A stretch of 64,000 bases of DNA from Herbidospora solisilvae (GCF_009901565.1 NZ_WXEW01000008.1:310001-374000); one strand, 5' to 3'; shown: positions 17,874 to 27,802, counted from the first letter of the stretch. Notes: a model not told the origin generated them from the letters alone. Numbers and translations: made by a program.

Positions 17874-18470
17874 TCAGTGGCCGGAGGACTCGCCGGTGGC
17901 GGTGGCCGTGGGGGACGGCTTGGGCGGGGCCGGGACGGCGCCCGGGACCGGCGGGAGGGTCGCGTATTCGCGGTTGCGGGTGATGACCGGGACGACCATG
18001 GTGACCTCGCCCGCGTTCTGGAACTTGAGGGTCAGCGGGATGCTCTCGCCACCGCGCAGGACCGACTTCACGCCCTGGATCTGGATCTGCGGGTTCGAGC
18101 CGGTGCCCGTGTGGACGAGGGTGCCCACGGGGAGCTGCACGCCGCCGCCCTGGGCCGCCGTGGCGGCGTTGGGGTCGGGGGTGACGCCGGTCAGGACGTC
18201 GGGCGCGGTGCCGTCGTTGGTGAGCGACAGGTAGAGCGGGACGGTGCCGCCGGCGGGGATCTGACCGCCCGGGTCGGGGCCGAGCATGTAGGCCTGGCTG
18301 ACCTTCATGCCGTTCACGCCGTACTGCCCGTCGCGGATGAGAACCTGGGACTCGGTCGGCGCGTAGGGCTTGTTGGTGTTCGCGTCGGTCCCGGCGCCAC
18401 ACGCGGCCAGCGCGGGGGCGGCGGCCAGAAACGCGGCGATGGCGATCACCCTGCGGCTGGTCGTGGTCAC
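17874..18470 (-). CDS. Lipoprotein with PCu(A)C-like beta-sandwich region
   Basis: A 198-residue lipoprotein. The signal sequence VIAIAAFLAAAPALAACGAG ends in a lipobox (LAAC, lipid-modified Cys near residue 24). The middle (PAGGTVPLYLSLTNDGTAPD, QLPVGTLVHTGTGSNPQIQI, LRGGESIPLTLKFQNAGEV) has the alternating strand pattern of the PCu(A)C/DUF461 copper-chaperone fold. The Met/His copper ligands of true PCu(A)C proteins are not evident, so copper binding is doubtful. A Pro/Thr/Ser-rich tail follows. It lies between phoP and carD, where Streptomyces also has a lipoprotein gene. Likely anchored to the outer face of the membrane. Confidence 0.72.
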   Translation of the reverse strand: MTTTSRRVIAIAAFLAAAPALAACGAGTDANTNKPYAPTESQVLIRDGQYGVNGMKVSQAYMLGPDPGGQIPAGGTVPLYLSLTNDGTAPDVLTGVTPDPNAATAAQGGGVQLPVGTLVHTGTGSNPQIQIQGVKSVLRGGESIPLTLKFQNAGEVTMVVPVITRNREYATLPPVPGAVPAPPKPSPTATATGESSGH

Positions 18471-18736
18471 GGTCGAGAATCTCCTTGCTAACGCGCGCGA
18501 TCGTATGCGGGGATCACCATATCGGCGTGGCAGGCCCGTCCGATAACCGCCCTGTGATCGGACGGGGGAACGCTCGAGGCGCAGGTCATCCCGCTTGTCG
18601 GACGGCTCGATTCACACAGTAGAGCTCTTGTCAAGTCCCAAAATGAGGCTTTGACCTGCAGTTATGGTGATTTCACTGTTCCGGGAGAGTGTTGGCGCGT
18701 GGTACCCTGGAGTACAGCGGAAGGGGTACTTGTCAC

Positions 18737-19219
18737 ATGACTTTCCAGGTCGGCGACACGGTCGTCTACCCCCATCACGGGGCTGCTCGGATCGAAGCCA
18801 TCACCACTCGGACGATTAAGGGTGAGGAAAAGACCTACCTGGTACTGAAGGTCGACAAGGGCGACCTCACCGTCCAGGTGCCTGCGGAGAACGCGGAGCT
18901 CGTCGGCGTGCGCGATGTGGTCGGTCAGGAGGGCCTCGAGAGGGTCTTCGACGTCCTGCGCATGCCTCACACGGAAGAGCCCACCAACTGGTCGCGTCGT
19001 TACAAGGCGAACCTTGAGAAGCTCGCGTCCGGTGACGTCAACAAGGTGGCCGAAGTGGTTCGGGACCTCTGGCGCCGCGACCGCGAGCGTGGACTCTCCG
19101 CAGGTGAGAAGCGGATGCTCGCGAAGGCTCGGCAGATCCTGGTCAGCGAACTCGCCCTGGCGGAGAAGACCAACGAGGACAAAGCGGAAGCCCTGCTCGA
19201 CGAGGTGCTGAACTCCTGA
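18737..19219 (+). CDS. carD: RNA polymerase-binding transcription factor CarD
   Basis: A 160-residue essential actinobacterial regulator that binds the RNA polymerase beta subunit through its N-terminal Tudor-like domain ([20 protein letters not shown]) and stabilises open complexes at rRNA and other promoters through its helical C-terminal domain ([20 protein letters not shown]), where the conserved tryptophan contacts DNA. The ATG at 18737 is chosen because all CarD proteins begin M-x-F-x-V-G-D; the upstream codons add no homology. ispF follows within 20 bp, as in Streptomyces and mycobacteria. Confidence 0.96.
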   Translation: MTFQVGDTVVYPHHGAARIEAITTRTIKGEEKTYLVLKVDKGDLTVQVPAENAELVGVRDVVGQEGLERVFDVLRMPHTEEPTNWSRRYKANLEKLASGDVNKVAEVVRDLWRRDRERGLSAGEKRMLAKARQILVSELALAEKTNEDKAEALLDEVLNS

Positions 19220-19236
19220 GCGCAAAACTTCCGAGG

Positions 19237-19695
19237 GTGGGCGTCGGTGTCGACGTCCACCCTTTCGCTTCTGGCCGTGAACTTCACCTGGCGGGGCTGT
19301 TCTGGCCGGGGGAGACCGGGCTGGCCGGCCACTCCGACGGCGACGCGGCGGCCCACGCGTGCTGCGACGCGTTGTTGTCGGCCGCCGGGCTCGGGGACCT
19401 GGGAAAGGTCTTCGGCACGTCCGATCCCCGCTGGTCGGGGGCGTCGGGTGTGACGTTGCTGACGGAGACGGCCCGGCTGGTGCGCGAGGCCGGGTACGAG
19501 ATCGGCAACGTGGCGGTGCAGATCATCGGCAACCGGCCCAAGCTCTCACCTCGCCGCGGTGAGGCGGAGAAGGCGCTGGGCGCGGCGGTCGGGGCTGACG
19601 TGAGCGTCAGCGCGACCACGACCGACGGGCTCGGGCTGACGGGCCGCGGCGAGGGCATCGCGGCGATCGCCAACGCGCTGATCGTCGGCCGCTAG
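19237..19695 (+). CDS. ispF: 2-C-methyl-D-erythritol 2,4-cyclodiphosphate synthase
   Basis: A 152-residue trimeric enzyme of the MEP isoprenoid pathway that cyclises CDP-ME 2-phosphate to MEcPP with release of CMP. The zinc site is visible: DVHPF (Asp and His) and later [20 protein letters not shown] containing the third histidine. The C-terminal [19 protein letters not shown] is the CMP-binding signature. The start is uncertain. GTG 19237 yields a slightly short N-terminus, whereas a CTG overlapping the carD stop (19216-19218) would yield a seven-residue longer one. In either case it is probably translated in coupling with carD. Confidence 0.93.
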   Translation: MGVGVDVHPFASGRELHLAGLFWPGETGLAGHSDGDAAAHACCDALLSAAGLGDLGKVFGTSDPRWSGASGVTLLTETARLVREAGYEIGNVAVQIIGNRPKLSPRRGEAEKALGAAVGADVSVSATTTDGLGLTGRGEGIAAIANALIVGR

Positions 19696-20335
19696 GGATC
19701 GGCTCCACGGTCGCCGCCGCGGCTTGATTCGGTCCCGGGGCGATATGGCTCGGGCGCTCTCCTGCACTCTCAGTGGTGTGCTGCTTGTCGTCTATCGGCG
19801 CGGACACGGCGTCGGGCTGTCCACGCTCGCTTTCTTTGAGGCCACGCTCGACGTCCTGACTTAGGCGATATGTCGGTCTCACGTTCGGCGGCGTGGTTTG
19901 GGGGCGCGGTTTGGGGGTGCGCTCACCGTTCCGGCCAGGCGTGTGCCGGCTCCTCGTTGGCGGTAAAAGCGCCTGGATGTCATTTCGGCGTTGCGGTGCG
20001 TGGGTGAGCGGCCGAGGAGCGCCGGGTGATGAGCCGTCGTCTGGACGGCGGGCGGTGCCGGGGTGGGCGGAGCCGTAACGGAGCGGCGTTTTCGACCCAT
20101 GAGCGGCGCGTCGCCGTCTCATTTGTCACAGCGGGTTCTTTCTTCCAATCGCGCCACAGGCTGGGATAACGCTTTGGTGCGGTCCAAAGTGGATGGCAAC
20201 CGGGGTCTGGGATGCGGCGTCTCATATGCGGTTGGGGCGGCGATCCCGTAACCAGGCGCGGTGCGTGGATCGCCGTCCCTTTTTGGGTACTTCATCCCCT
20301 AGAGGTGCAGATGTCACCTCGTCGGGGGGAATGTC
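19696..20335. other. 640-bp non-coding region between ispF and the GlsB pair
   Basis: I see no supportable gene; the open frames on both strands lack recognisable protein features. The region contains copy C of the dispersed repeat (20003-20086) and a short direct duplication GCGTGGTTTGGGGGCGCG / GCGGTTTGGGGGTGCG near 19890-19921. Base composition is less GC-rich than the flanks in places. It may carry the promoter of the first GlsB gene near its 3' end. Confidence 0.5.
20003..20086 (+). repeat. Dispersed repeat copy C
   Basis: Same orientation as copy B. Shared blocks are TGAGCGGCCGAGGAGCGCCG then GGTGAT at the left, and GGCGGTGCC followed by GGGTGGGCGGAGCCGTAACG at the right. The ~20-bp centre differs between copies, as expected for a hairpin loop or an unconstrained spacer. 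Confidence 0.7.
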
Positions 20336-20650
20336 ATGATCGCTTCGATCCTTGGCGCCATCATCATCGGTGTCGTCATCGGCGCGCTGGCGCGTCTGGT
20401 CCTGCCCGGACGGCAGAACATCAGCATCGGGATGACGATCCTGGTCGGAATCGTCGCCGCGCTCATCGGGTCGCTCATCGCGGCGCTGTTCGGGTTCGCC
20501 AACACGCGCGGGTTCGACTGGTGGGAGCACATCCTCCAGCTCGTGCTGGCCGTGATCGGCGTCGGCTTCGTCGCGGGGCGGGGCATCACCGCAGGTGGCG
20601 GGCGTGGGCACGGAGGGGCCACGGGCCGGCCGGGGCACAGCGGGATCTAA
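20336..20650 (+). CDS. GlsB/YeaQ/YmgE family stress-response membrane protein (first of pair)
   Basis: A 104-residue protein with three membrane helices. The family core is complete: ILGAIIIGVVIGALARLVLP, GMTILVGIVAALIGSLIAAL, and HILQLVLAVIGVGFVAGR, with the conserved G-x-x-A-R-L-x-x-P-G segment. A short Gly-rich soluble tail (AGGGRGHGGATGRPGHSG) follows. Proteins of this transglycosylase-associated type rise under stress in E. coli and Gram-positives, but no activity is proven. GGGGGAATGTC precedes the ATG. It is followed 87 bp later by a paralogue in the same orientation. Confidence 0.88.
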   Translation: MIASILGAIIIGVVIGALARLVLPGRQNISIGMTILVGIVAALIGSLIAALFGFANTRGFDWWEHILQLVLAVIGVGFVAGRGITAGGGRGHGGATGRPGHSGI

Positions 20651-20737
20651 AAAATTCCGGCGCCAGGCATATTTTGTCGATGGAGGGTATTCGATCGCTT
20701 GAGCGTGAAGCTGTCACCCTCAAGGGGAGGTCGAATA

Positions 20738-21007
20738 ATGACCATCGAGACCATTCTCGGCGCCATCGTGATCGGCGCCATCATCGGTGCGCTGGGCCGA
20801 CTGGTTCTGCCCGGCCGTCAGCCGATCGGTTGGATCCTGACCATCGTCGTCGGTATCGTCGCCGCCCTCATCGGCACGGCGATCGCCCAGGGTCTGGGTG
20901 TCGCGACGACCGACGGGATCGACTGGATCGAACTGGTCATGCAGGTCGTGCTGGCCGTCATCGGAGTCGGCGCCGTCGCCGCGCTGCGAGGCCGAACCAG
21001 GGTCTGA
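20738..21007 (+). CDS. GlsB/YeaQ/YmgE family stress-response membrane protein (second of pair)
   Basis: An 89-residue, three-helix membrane protein with the same core as its neighbour (ILGAIVIGAIIGALGRLVLP, ILTIVVGIVAALIGTAIAQG, LVMQVVLAVIGVGAVAALRG) but without the glycine-rich tail. AAGGGGAGG 5-13 nt before the ATG is a strong Shine-Dalgarno sequence, unusual in a window where many starts are leaderless. The close spacing and similarity indicate a tandem duplication. A strong bidirectional terminator lies downstream (21089-21131). Confidence 0.88.
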   Translation: MTIETILGAIVIGAIIGALGRLVLPGRQPIGWILTIVVGIVAALIGTAIAQGLGVATTDGIDWIELVMQVVLAVIGVGAVAALRGRTRV

Positions 21008-21088
21008 CCAGCCGGTACAGGTTGATGCCCGACGGCCACCCGGCCGCCGGGCACCGGCCTTTTCCGGGGGCGACACCGAAACTTGTTC

Positions 21089-21131
21089 AAAGGCCCGCCG
21101 CGGCTCCCACTCGGAGTCGCGGCGGGCCTTT
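21089..21131. terminator. Bidirectional intrinsic terminator
   Basis: AAAGGCCCGCCGCG (21089-21102) pairs perfectly with 21118-21131 (CGCGGCGGGCCTTT), with a 15-nt loop. The stem ends in A3/T3 on both strands, so it can end transcription of the GlsB pair (plus) and of the DUF2637 gene (minus). Confidence 0.85.
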
Positions 21132-21139
21132 CGGCTTCG

Positions 21140-22102
21140 TCAGGAGTCGCTGGGTGGGGTGGGGGTGCTGCGGAGGTGGCCGGACGGAGGGGCGGTGACC
21201 TCGTCGTCGTAGGGCTCGCGCCAGGTGGCGGCCTCGAACTCCTCCGGGTCGGCGGCCTCGGGGCCGTGCTCCGGGTCGGGGTCGGCCGGGAGGTTGCGCA
21301 TCGGCTGGGTGTCCACGTTGGCCTCGTCGGGCTCCTCGCGGCGGCTCAGCTTCTCGGCGGCCTGGGCGGCGGCCTCGCCGTACTTCTTGTCGGTCTCGTC
21401 GTCGGGCTCGGGGAGCGGGTGGACGAGGACGTCGCCGGCGTTGGGCCGGATCAGGTCGCCCCAGCGGGCCGGACGCGGAGGCGGGGACGGGGTGAGCGGG
21501 GGCGCCAGCTCCGGGGGCGCGACCGTTTCGGTCACGGGGCTCACGGGCGTCGGCGGCGTGTAGTCGGGGGGCACGGTCACGTGGGCGGTGCGGGTGAAGG
21601 GGACCACGTCGTCGTCGGAATCGTCGTCGAGGTCGGCGCTCTTCGTCTGGGCGTACCGGACGATCAGCAGTAACAACCACAAAGCCACGACCAGCATGAT
21701 CCAGGGCACCAGCGCCACCACCACGGCGGCGGGGCGGACCGCGAGGACCACGCCGGACGCCATCGCGACGTCGGCCGCCGCCGCCGCGACGAGGAGCAGG
21801 ATCAGGATCAGGGCGGCCTGGAGGCGGATGACCAGCCGTCCCGGGCGGACCACCGGCACGGCCAGCAGGGCCACGACCAGCAGGGCGTCGAAGCCGGCCG
21901 GGTAGAGGTAGGCGAACTCGGGGTCGGCCTGGCCCTGGAGCGCGAGGGCCCGCAGGTCGTCGAAGGAGAGCACGCAGGCGGCTCCGGCGAGCACCGCAAC
22001 CGCGAGGCTCGCGACGATCACGGCCACCCGGCTCAGCAGGCGGGATCCGGAGGAAGACGGACGGGAGGCCGGGCCTGCCGTCGCGGGGGGAATCGCGTCC
22101 AT
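21140..22102 (-). CDS. DUF2637 domain-containing membrane protein
   Basis: A 320-residue protein. A short polar N-terminus is followed by four membrane helices within residues about 22-150 (VAVIVASLAVAVLAGAACVL, GFDALLVVALLAVPVV, LQAALILILLLVAAAAADVA, VVALVPWIMLVVALWLLLLI), matching DUF2637, a domain also found on actinomycete plasmid transfer (Spd-like) proteins. The long C-terminal half is acidic, proline-rich and probably disordered in the cytosol (DDDSDDDVV, then PSPPPRPARW). Function unknown. No transfer genes are nearby, so this is probably a chromosomal family member. Confidence 0.72.
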   Translation of the reverse strand: MDAIPPATAGPASRPSSSGSRLLSRVAVIVASLAVAVLAGAACVLSFDDLRALALQGQADPEFAYLYPAGFDALLVVALLAVPVVRPGRLVIRLQAALILILLLVAAAAADVAMASGVVLAVRPAAVVVALVPWIMLVVALWLLLLIVRYAQTKSADLDDDSDDDVVPFTRTAHVTVPPDYTPPTPVSPVTETVAPPELAPPLTPSPPPRPARWGDLIRPNAGDVLVHPLPEPDDETDKKYGEAAAQAAEKLSRREEPDEANVDTQPMRNLPADPDPEHGPEAADPEEFEAATWREPYDDEVTAPPSGHLRSTPTPPSDS

Positions 22103-22174
22103 GGCGTGTCGAGCCTAGCGACTCGGGTGCCCCCGGCCGTTTTATGACACGTACGAAATGGCATGATCGCTCCT

Positions 22175-22570
22175 ATGGGAGACCAGACCTTGCCTGACGG
22201 CGCGCGTTCCTTGTTCGACGGGCCGAATTTCGCCACCGTCTCCAGCGTGAACCCCGACGGAAGCCCTCAGGCCTCGGTGGTGTGGGTGCGCACGGACGGG
22301 AACGAGATTCTCTTCTCGACGGTCAAGGGACGCCGAAAGCACCGCAACATGGAACGCGACCCGCGTGTCTCGATTCTGATCGTCGACCCGGCCGATCCCT
22401 ACGTGTACGCCGAGGTCCGCGGCCCGGTGACGCTGTTCGACGACCCCAACGGCGACCTGATCCAAGAGCTTTCGCACAAATACACCGGAAAACCGTTCGT
22501 CGAGGGGAGCCCCGACAACGAGCGCGTGATCGTGCGGATCGCTCCGGAGAAGGTGTATCTGCGCGGCTGA
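22175..22570 (+). CDS. PPOX-class F420/FMN-dependent oxidoreductase
   Basis: A 131-residue split-barrel protein of the pyridoxamine-phosphate-oxidase-like superfamily. The typical pattern is FATVSSVNPDGSPQASVVWV, then ILFSTVKGRRKHRNMERDPR (flavin phosphate-binding region), then VSILIVDPADPY. In actinobacteria most small PPOX proteins of this type use F420. The ATG at 22175 follows CATGAT by 7 nt and is preferred to ATG 22163. The substrate is unknown. It is followed 57 bp later by cysS, which has its own promoter-like hexamer. Confidence 0.82.
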   Translation: MGDQTLPDGARSLFDGPNFATVSSVNPDGSPQASVVWVRTDGNEILFSTVKGRRKHRNMERDPRVSILIVDPADPYVYAEVRGPVTLFDDPNGDLIQELSHKYTGKPFVEGSPDNERVIVRIAPEKVYLRG

Positions 22571-22627
22571 CGCTCACGGTTTCTTAACTCGGCCTGTGCT
22601 GGCCGGGAAGGCGTTAGCCTTGCCTTT

Positions 22628-24022
<1,395 letters not shown>

Positions 24023-24045
24023 ATTCACGGATAGGCTTTTCAGTT

Positions 24046-24990
24046 ATGGCAGCGGGACGTAAAAGGCAGGGCGCCACTCGGGGAACCGGGGGCAAGGTTC
24101 GGCGATCTCTTGAGGGCAGGGGACCGACGCCGCCCGCTGAGGCTCGGCACTGGTACAAGGACAAGGCCCGGTCCGAGCGCATCGCGCGTGAGGAGCGTGG
24201 CGGGACCTCCCCTCGGAAGGCTCCCGTACGGGCGCGGAAGTCCGAGGACGCTCCTGAGTACATCGGGGGGCGCAACCCCGTCGTCGAGGCTCTGCGGGCC
24301 GGGGTGCCCGCCTCCGCGCTCTACGTCGCGGCGCGGATCGAGAACGACGACCGGGTCCGGGAGTCGATCAAGATCGCGGCTGACAAGGGGATCGCGCTGC
24401 TGGAGGTCGACCGGGGGAAGCTCGACCGGTTGACCGAGGGTGGGGTGCACCAGGGCGTCGCGCTCCAGATTCCGGCTTACGAGTATGCGCACCCCATCGA
24501 CCTGGTGCGGTTCGCCCAGGATGCCGCTGAGGTGCCGTTGATCGTGGCGCTCGACGGGGTTACCGATCCTCGGAACCTTGGGGCCATCGCGCGGTCTGCG
24601 GCCGCCTTCGGGGCTCATGGGCTGCTGGTGCCTGGGCGGCGGTCCGCTGGGGTTACCGCTGGGGCCTGGAAGACGTCCGCTGGGACGCTCGCCACGCTTC
24701 CTGTCGCCCGGGGGGCCAACCTCACGCAGGCGCTGCAGGGGTATCGGGAGGAGGGGCTCTTCGTCGTCGGACTGGACGGGGAGTCCCGGACGGACATCGG
24801 GGACATGACCCTTGCCGGCGAGCCGCTGGTCGTCGTGGTGGGGTCCGAGGGGAAGGGGCTTTCCCGGCTGGTGCGGGAGGCCTGTGACCAGGTGGTTCGC
24901 ATTCCGATGGGGGCCGCCGCCGAGTCGCTGAACGCCGGTGTCGCGGCCGGCATCGCTCTCTACGAGGTGAGTCGCCTGCGCAGAGGGTAG
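24046..24990 (+). CDS. rlmB: 23S rRNA (guanosine-2'-O)-methyltransferase RlmB-like (SPOUT)
   Basis: A 314-residue TrmH-family methyltransferase. It has a long basic, probably disordered N-terminal extension (about residues 1-65), a substrate-binding domain starting YIGGRNPVVEALRAG, and a knotted SPOUT domain with motif 1 DPRNLGAIARSAAAFG, motif 2 VVVVGSEGKGLS and motif 3 IPMGAAAESLNAGVAAGI. RlmB methylates G2251 of 23S rRNA in E. coli; the actinobacterial target is inferred. ATG 24046 lies 8 nt after TAGGCT (leaderless). Codon usage in the second half has noticeably more GGG and GCT than the neighbours. It sits between cysS and tRNA-Thr as in Streptomyces. Confidence 0.92.
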   Translation: MAAGRKRQGATRGTGGKVRRSLEGRGPTPPAEARHWYKDKARSERIAREERGGTSPRKAPVRARKSEDAPEYIGGRNPVVEALRAGVPASALYVAARIENDDRVRESIKIAADKGIALLEVDRGKLDRLTEGGVHQGVALQIPAYEYAHPIDLVRFAQDAAEVPLIVALDGVTDPRNLGAIARSAAAFGAHGLLVPGRRSAGVTAGAWKTSAGTLATLPVARGANLTQALQGYREEGLFVVGLDGESRTDIGDMTLAGEPLVVVVGSEGKGLSRLVREACDQVVRIPMGAAAESLNAGVAAGIALYEVSRLRRG

Positions 24991-25017
24991 GTGTGTACTA
25001 GACTAGCCATGGTTCCA

Positions 25018-25090
25018 GCCGCCTTAGCTCAATCGGCAGAGCATCTGTCTTGTAAACAGAAGGTCTGGGGTTCGATTCCCCAAGGCGGCT
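25018..25090 (+). tRNA. tRNA-Thr (anticodon TGT)
   Basis: The cloverleaf is complete: acceptor GCCGCCT with AGGCGGC, D arm GCTC/GAGC, anticodon stem TCTGT/ACAGA with loop CTTGTAA (anticodon TGT, reading ACA), T arm TGGGG/CCCCA with TTCGATT. The discriminator is T and CCA is not encoded. The accessory island starts directly downstream, a common insertion position, but I found no duplicate of the tRNA 3' end. Confidence 0.96.
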
Positions 25091-25491
25091 CTGATAGTTC
25101 GGCCTCCTGACAGTTGGAGGTCGACAGTGTCATAACCTTTTGCCGTCTGAAGCTCGGCTAGCTCGTCGGTAAATGCTCCAAAATATAAGCGAAATTTCGC
25201 AGAGTGGTTTGAAAACCTACCTCTGTGTTGATTATCTGTGTCGGCTGACTTTTGCCATCGTGCGCTAGGCGTGGAAATCGGCCGCTAAAGTAGACAACCT
25301 TCAGCAGGCGGGCAATGTCTACCGGGCTGCTGCCGCATGCCCTCGATGATCAGAACCTTGCGACGAGGATGGGCTGCTCACGGAAGCTGAAAGAGGGCGA
25401 GACATGGGTCGGCGACAGTCGTAACGGGTTTCTGGATAGGTCTCACGAGCACCACGGTGTGGGGTGCACGTTGTCTCTGACGTATCCCCTC
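25091..25491. other. Intergenic start of the accessory island
   Basis: This is AT-richer than the backbone and without a supportable gene. It contains a perfect 12-bp palindrome GCGAAATTTCGC at 25189-25200. Base composition and the adjoining transporter remnant suggest decayed foreign DNA. Confidence 0.5.
25189..25200. promoter_or_regulatory. 12-bp palindrome in the island
   Basis: GCGAAATTTCGC is perfectly symmetric and stands in an AT-rich stretch with no gene on either side closer than the tRNA. It could be an operator left from a lost gene. Confidence 0.25.
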
Positions 25492-25713
25492 CCTATTCTC
25501 GATCATTCGGGCCCTCAGATCGCGGTAGGTTGGGCAAGTTTCGCGCTCGCGCCGCCAGGAATGCTGATCTATTTACCTTGTGGTGCGATCATCGACAGAA
25601 TCGACCCGTCTCGGTTAGTGAGAGCGGCCGAAGTTCTTAGTGCTCTGATGTCGCTACTTGTCTTTGGCCTGCTGATCTCCGGCATTTTGTCCCTTCCGGT
25701 GATTCCGGACGCC
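25492..25713 (+). pseudogene. MFS transporter fragment (MFS_3-like remnant)
   Basis: Within an open frame at 25315-25755, only residues about 60-133 look like a real protein. GWASFALAPPGMLIYLPCGA followed by IIDRIDPSRLVRAAEVLSAL matches the helix 2-loop-helix 3 region of EntS-type MFS exporters, where G-x-x-x-D-R-x-x-R is the signature loop. A hydrophobic helix follows (LMSLLVFGLLISGILSLPVI). The rest of the transporter is missing on both sides, so this is a remnant of about 75 codons. It marks deletion or recombination at the tRNA-proximal island edge. Confidence 0.6.
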
Positions 25714-25828
25714 GCCTCCATCGGGCGAATCATCTCGTGGGGATCACCCTCGTGAAGCAGTACACGAAGTACGGGGCGCTTATGGGGTCTCTCACCCGCT
25801 GCGATTCGATGCCACGGTAGATGTGGCC

Positions 25829-27802
25829 TCACTGGCCATCGGCCATCCGTTCGGCCAGGCGGTGGAGATGTGCCGGGAGTGGTGGCGCCTTCGCGGCCAT
25901 GGCGGCGGCGGCGAGGTCGGCGGCTCCTGTGAGATCTGCGGCCTGCTGCTCGACCAGAGCCGCGTAAAGGAGGGCGGGCCCGTGTTCCGCCGTGTTCGCG
26001 CGTACGGCCGTGATCTCATTCCGCGCTTCGTCCAGGTTCCCGAGCCTCGCCAGCGCGTACGCGTGGGCGGCGCGGACCCATGGCTCACGTATCGTGCCGA
26101 GCCGGCCGAAGTCGAGCAGGGCCTCGTCGGTGCGGTCAAGGTGAAGCAGGATCTCGGCGCGGGCGCGCAGGGCGGGCCAGGAGTTGGCGTCGTCGTCGAG
26201 CACCCTGTCGAGCGTCTTGAGCGCGTTGTCCTCGTGTCCCCCGTACCAGTAGGTCCAGGCGAGCTCGATCCGGACGCCCTGGTCGTCCGGAACCCGTTGG
26301 ATGGCGGACTTGATGTCCTGAATGGCGCGGCGCGTCTGGCCGAGCGCGCGACGGGCCCGGCCGCTTGCGGCCAGCAGGCGGCCCACGATCTCCGTGCGCC
26401 CGTGGACGTCGAACAGGGCGGCGGCCTCGCGGTAATGGTCGATGGCCGTGGCATAGCGGGCGTCCTGGAAGGCGACGTCTCCGAGGAACGACTCGATTTC
26501 GGCCCGGAGACGGGAGGAGTCGGTCCGGTCGAGCGCGTCTCTGGCGTCGCGGCGGGCGCGGGCGAAGTCGCCCTCGCGGAGGGCGTGCTGAGCGGTGTGG
26601 AGAGGCTGCTGGGAGGTTCGCCTGTCGACCACCACGTCGCCCGCCTCCGCGCGGATGAGGCGGACGAGGCTCTCGTGTGACAGCTCGTACCACTGGGAGT
26701 CGTCTCCCGTGACGCCCGGGCGCGGGGTCAGGATGTGGTGGTCGACCAGGGCCGCGACCACGTCGTTCGGGATTCCGGCCGTCATGGTCTCACCCCGGTA
26801 AACCGGGGTCTTGGCGGAGTCGGCGACGAAGTTGTCGAGCAGCCAGGCCCGCAGGCGGGCCGTGTCGCCGTCGAGGTGGTCGCGGGCGACTTCGGCGATC
26901 GTCTGGTCGACGAACTTCTCCAGCGATCTGCGCACATTGGCGTACCGGATGACGTGCTCGGTGGTGATGTGGGTGACGTCCGGAGGCAGCGAGTCCCACA
27001 GGACCGTGCAGACCACCTGGAGCTGGACGGGTTCGATGGCCTTCGACTCGGGCGCGGTGCCGTCTCCGCTCAGGTCGTCGATCAGCCGCTGGGCGGCCGC
27101 GTCGTCGAAGGAGTAGCCGGTACCGGTGAGCGGGCCCACGATGGCCTGGGTCGCGGCCGGTGGTTCCAGGGCGCCGAGTGTGAACCGGCCCTTCGTCATG
27201 ACGTCGATGATGCGCTCGTCGCGGAGGATGGCGCCGGCCTGGTCGTTTCTGATCGAGATCAGCACCCGCAGGTCGGGATCCTTGCTCAGGGCGGTGACGA
27301 GCTGGTCGAGGAACCATTCGTGGTAGGGCGCCCGCCGGTGGTTTCCCAGGAACAGCTCTTCGGCCTGGTCGATCGAGGCCAGCCGGAGCACCGGATCGCC
27401 ATAGCGGTCCTGCCTGGGCGGGCGGCGCTTGAAGAACCGTTCGAGGGTGAGGCTGGCGAGGCGCGACGGATGTTCCCCCGGCGACCACGACGAGAGAAGC
27501 GCGTAGACATGGGGGTTGTGCTCGGGCAGCGCCTCCCGGGGAAACGAGGAGGTGACCGAGACTCGCCCCACCGGCAGGATGTCGTTCTGCGACGGGTCGA
27601 GCAGGGGCATGACGCCTGCGTTGAGCAGGGAGGTCTTCCCCGCGCCAGAAGGGCCGGACAACACCGTGATCTGGTTGGAGCGCCAGAGATCGCAGACCTC
27701 GTGGGCCTCACGGGCCCGCCCGAAGAACTTGCCGCTGTCCTGCCGCCGGAACGCGCGCAGGCCGACGTAGGGTTCGAGGGTCGGCTGATCTCGGCCGGTC
27801 AC
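25829..27802 (-). CDS. STAND-family NTPase with C-terminal TPR tail (cassette copy 1)
   Basis: A 657-residue protein. The N-terminus PYVGLRAFRRQDSGKFFGRA is the typical entry to an nSTAND1 NTPase. Walker A is GPSGAGKTS (residues 50-58) and Walker B is LASIDQAEEL (Asp145). A helical/winged-helix region follows (YELSHESLVRLIRAEA), and from about residue 420 come TPR-like helical repeats (ALREGDFARARRDARDALDR, VAFQDARYATAIDHYREAA, AEILLHLDRTDEALLDFGRL). STAND NTPases are signal-operated switches common in antiphage defence and regulation. The GTG start overlaps the stop of the SIR2-like gene (GTGA), so both are translated together. The same gene pair recurs at 31630-34457. Confidence 0.85.
   Translation of the reverse strand: MTGRDQPTLEPYVGLRAFRRQDSGKFFGRAREAHEVCDLWRSNQITVLSGPSGAGKTSLLNAGVMPLLDPSQNDILPVGRVSVTSSFPREALPEHNPHVYALLSSWSPGEHPSRLASLTLERFFKRRPPRQDRYGDPVLRLASIDQAEELFLGNHRRAPYHEWFLDQLVTALSKDPDLRVLISIRNDQAGAILRDERIIDVMTKGRFTLGALEPPAATQAIVGPLTGTGYSFDDAAAQRLIDDLSGDGTAPESKAIEPVQLQVVCTVLWDSLPPDVTHITTEHVIRYANVRRSLEKFVDQTIAEVARDHLDGDTARLRAWLLDNFVADSAKTPVYRGETMTAGIPNDVVAALVDHHILTPRPGVTGDDSQWYELSHESLVRLIRAEAGDVVVDRRTSQQPLHTAQHALREGDFARARRDARDALDRTDSSRLRAEIESFLGDVAFQDARYATAIDHYREAAALFDVHGRTEIVGRLLAASGRARRALGQTRRAIQDIKSAIQRVPDDQGVRIELAWTYWYGGHEDNALKTLDRVLDDDANSWPALRARAEILLHLDRTDEALLDFGRLGTIREPWVRAAHAYALARLGNLDEARNEITAVRANTAEHGPALLYAALVEQQAADLTGAADLAAAAMAAKAPPLPAHLHRLAERMADGQ

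Noticed and set aside
17701-18402. Minus-strand frames sharing LRYGSAHPGTA at 17701-18402 and 19607-20122
   Set aside because: The shared peptide is the translation of the dispersed DNA repeat, not evidence of a protein family.
25315-25491. Coding N-terminus of the 146-residue frame after the tRNA
   Set aside because: Residues 1-59 show no membrane pattern or homology to the MFS part that follows; probably fortuitous open sequence fused to a remnant.
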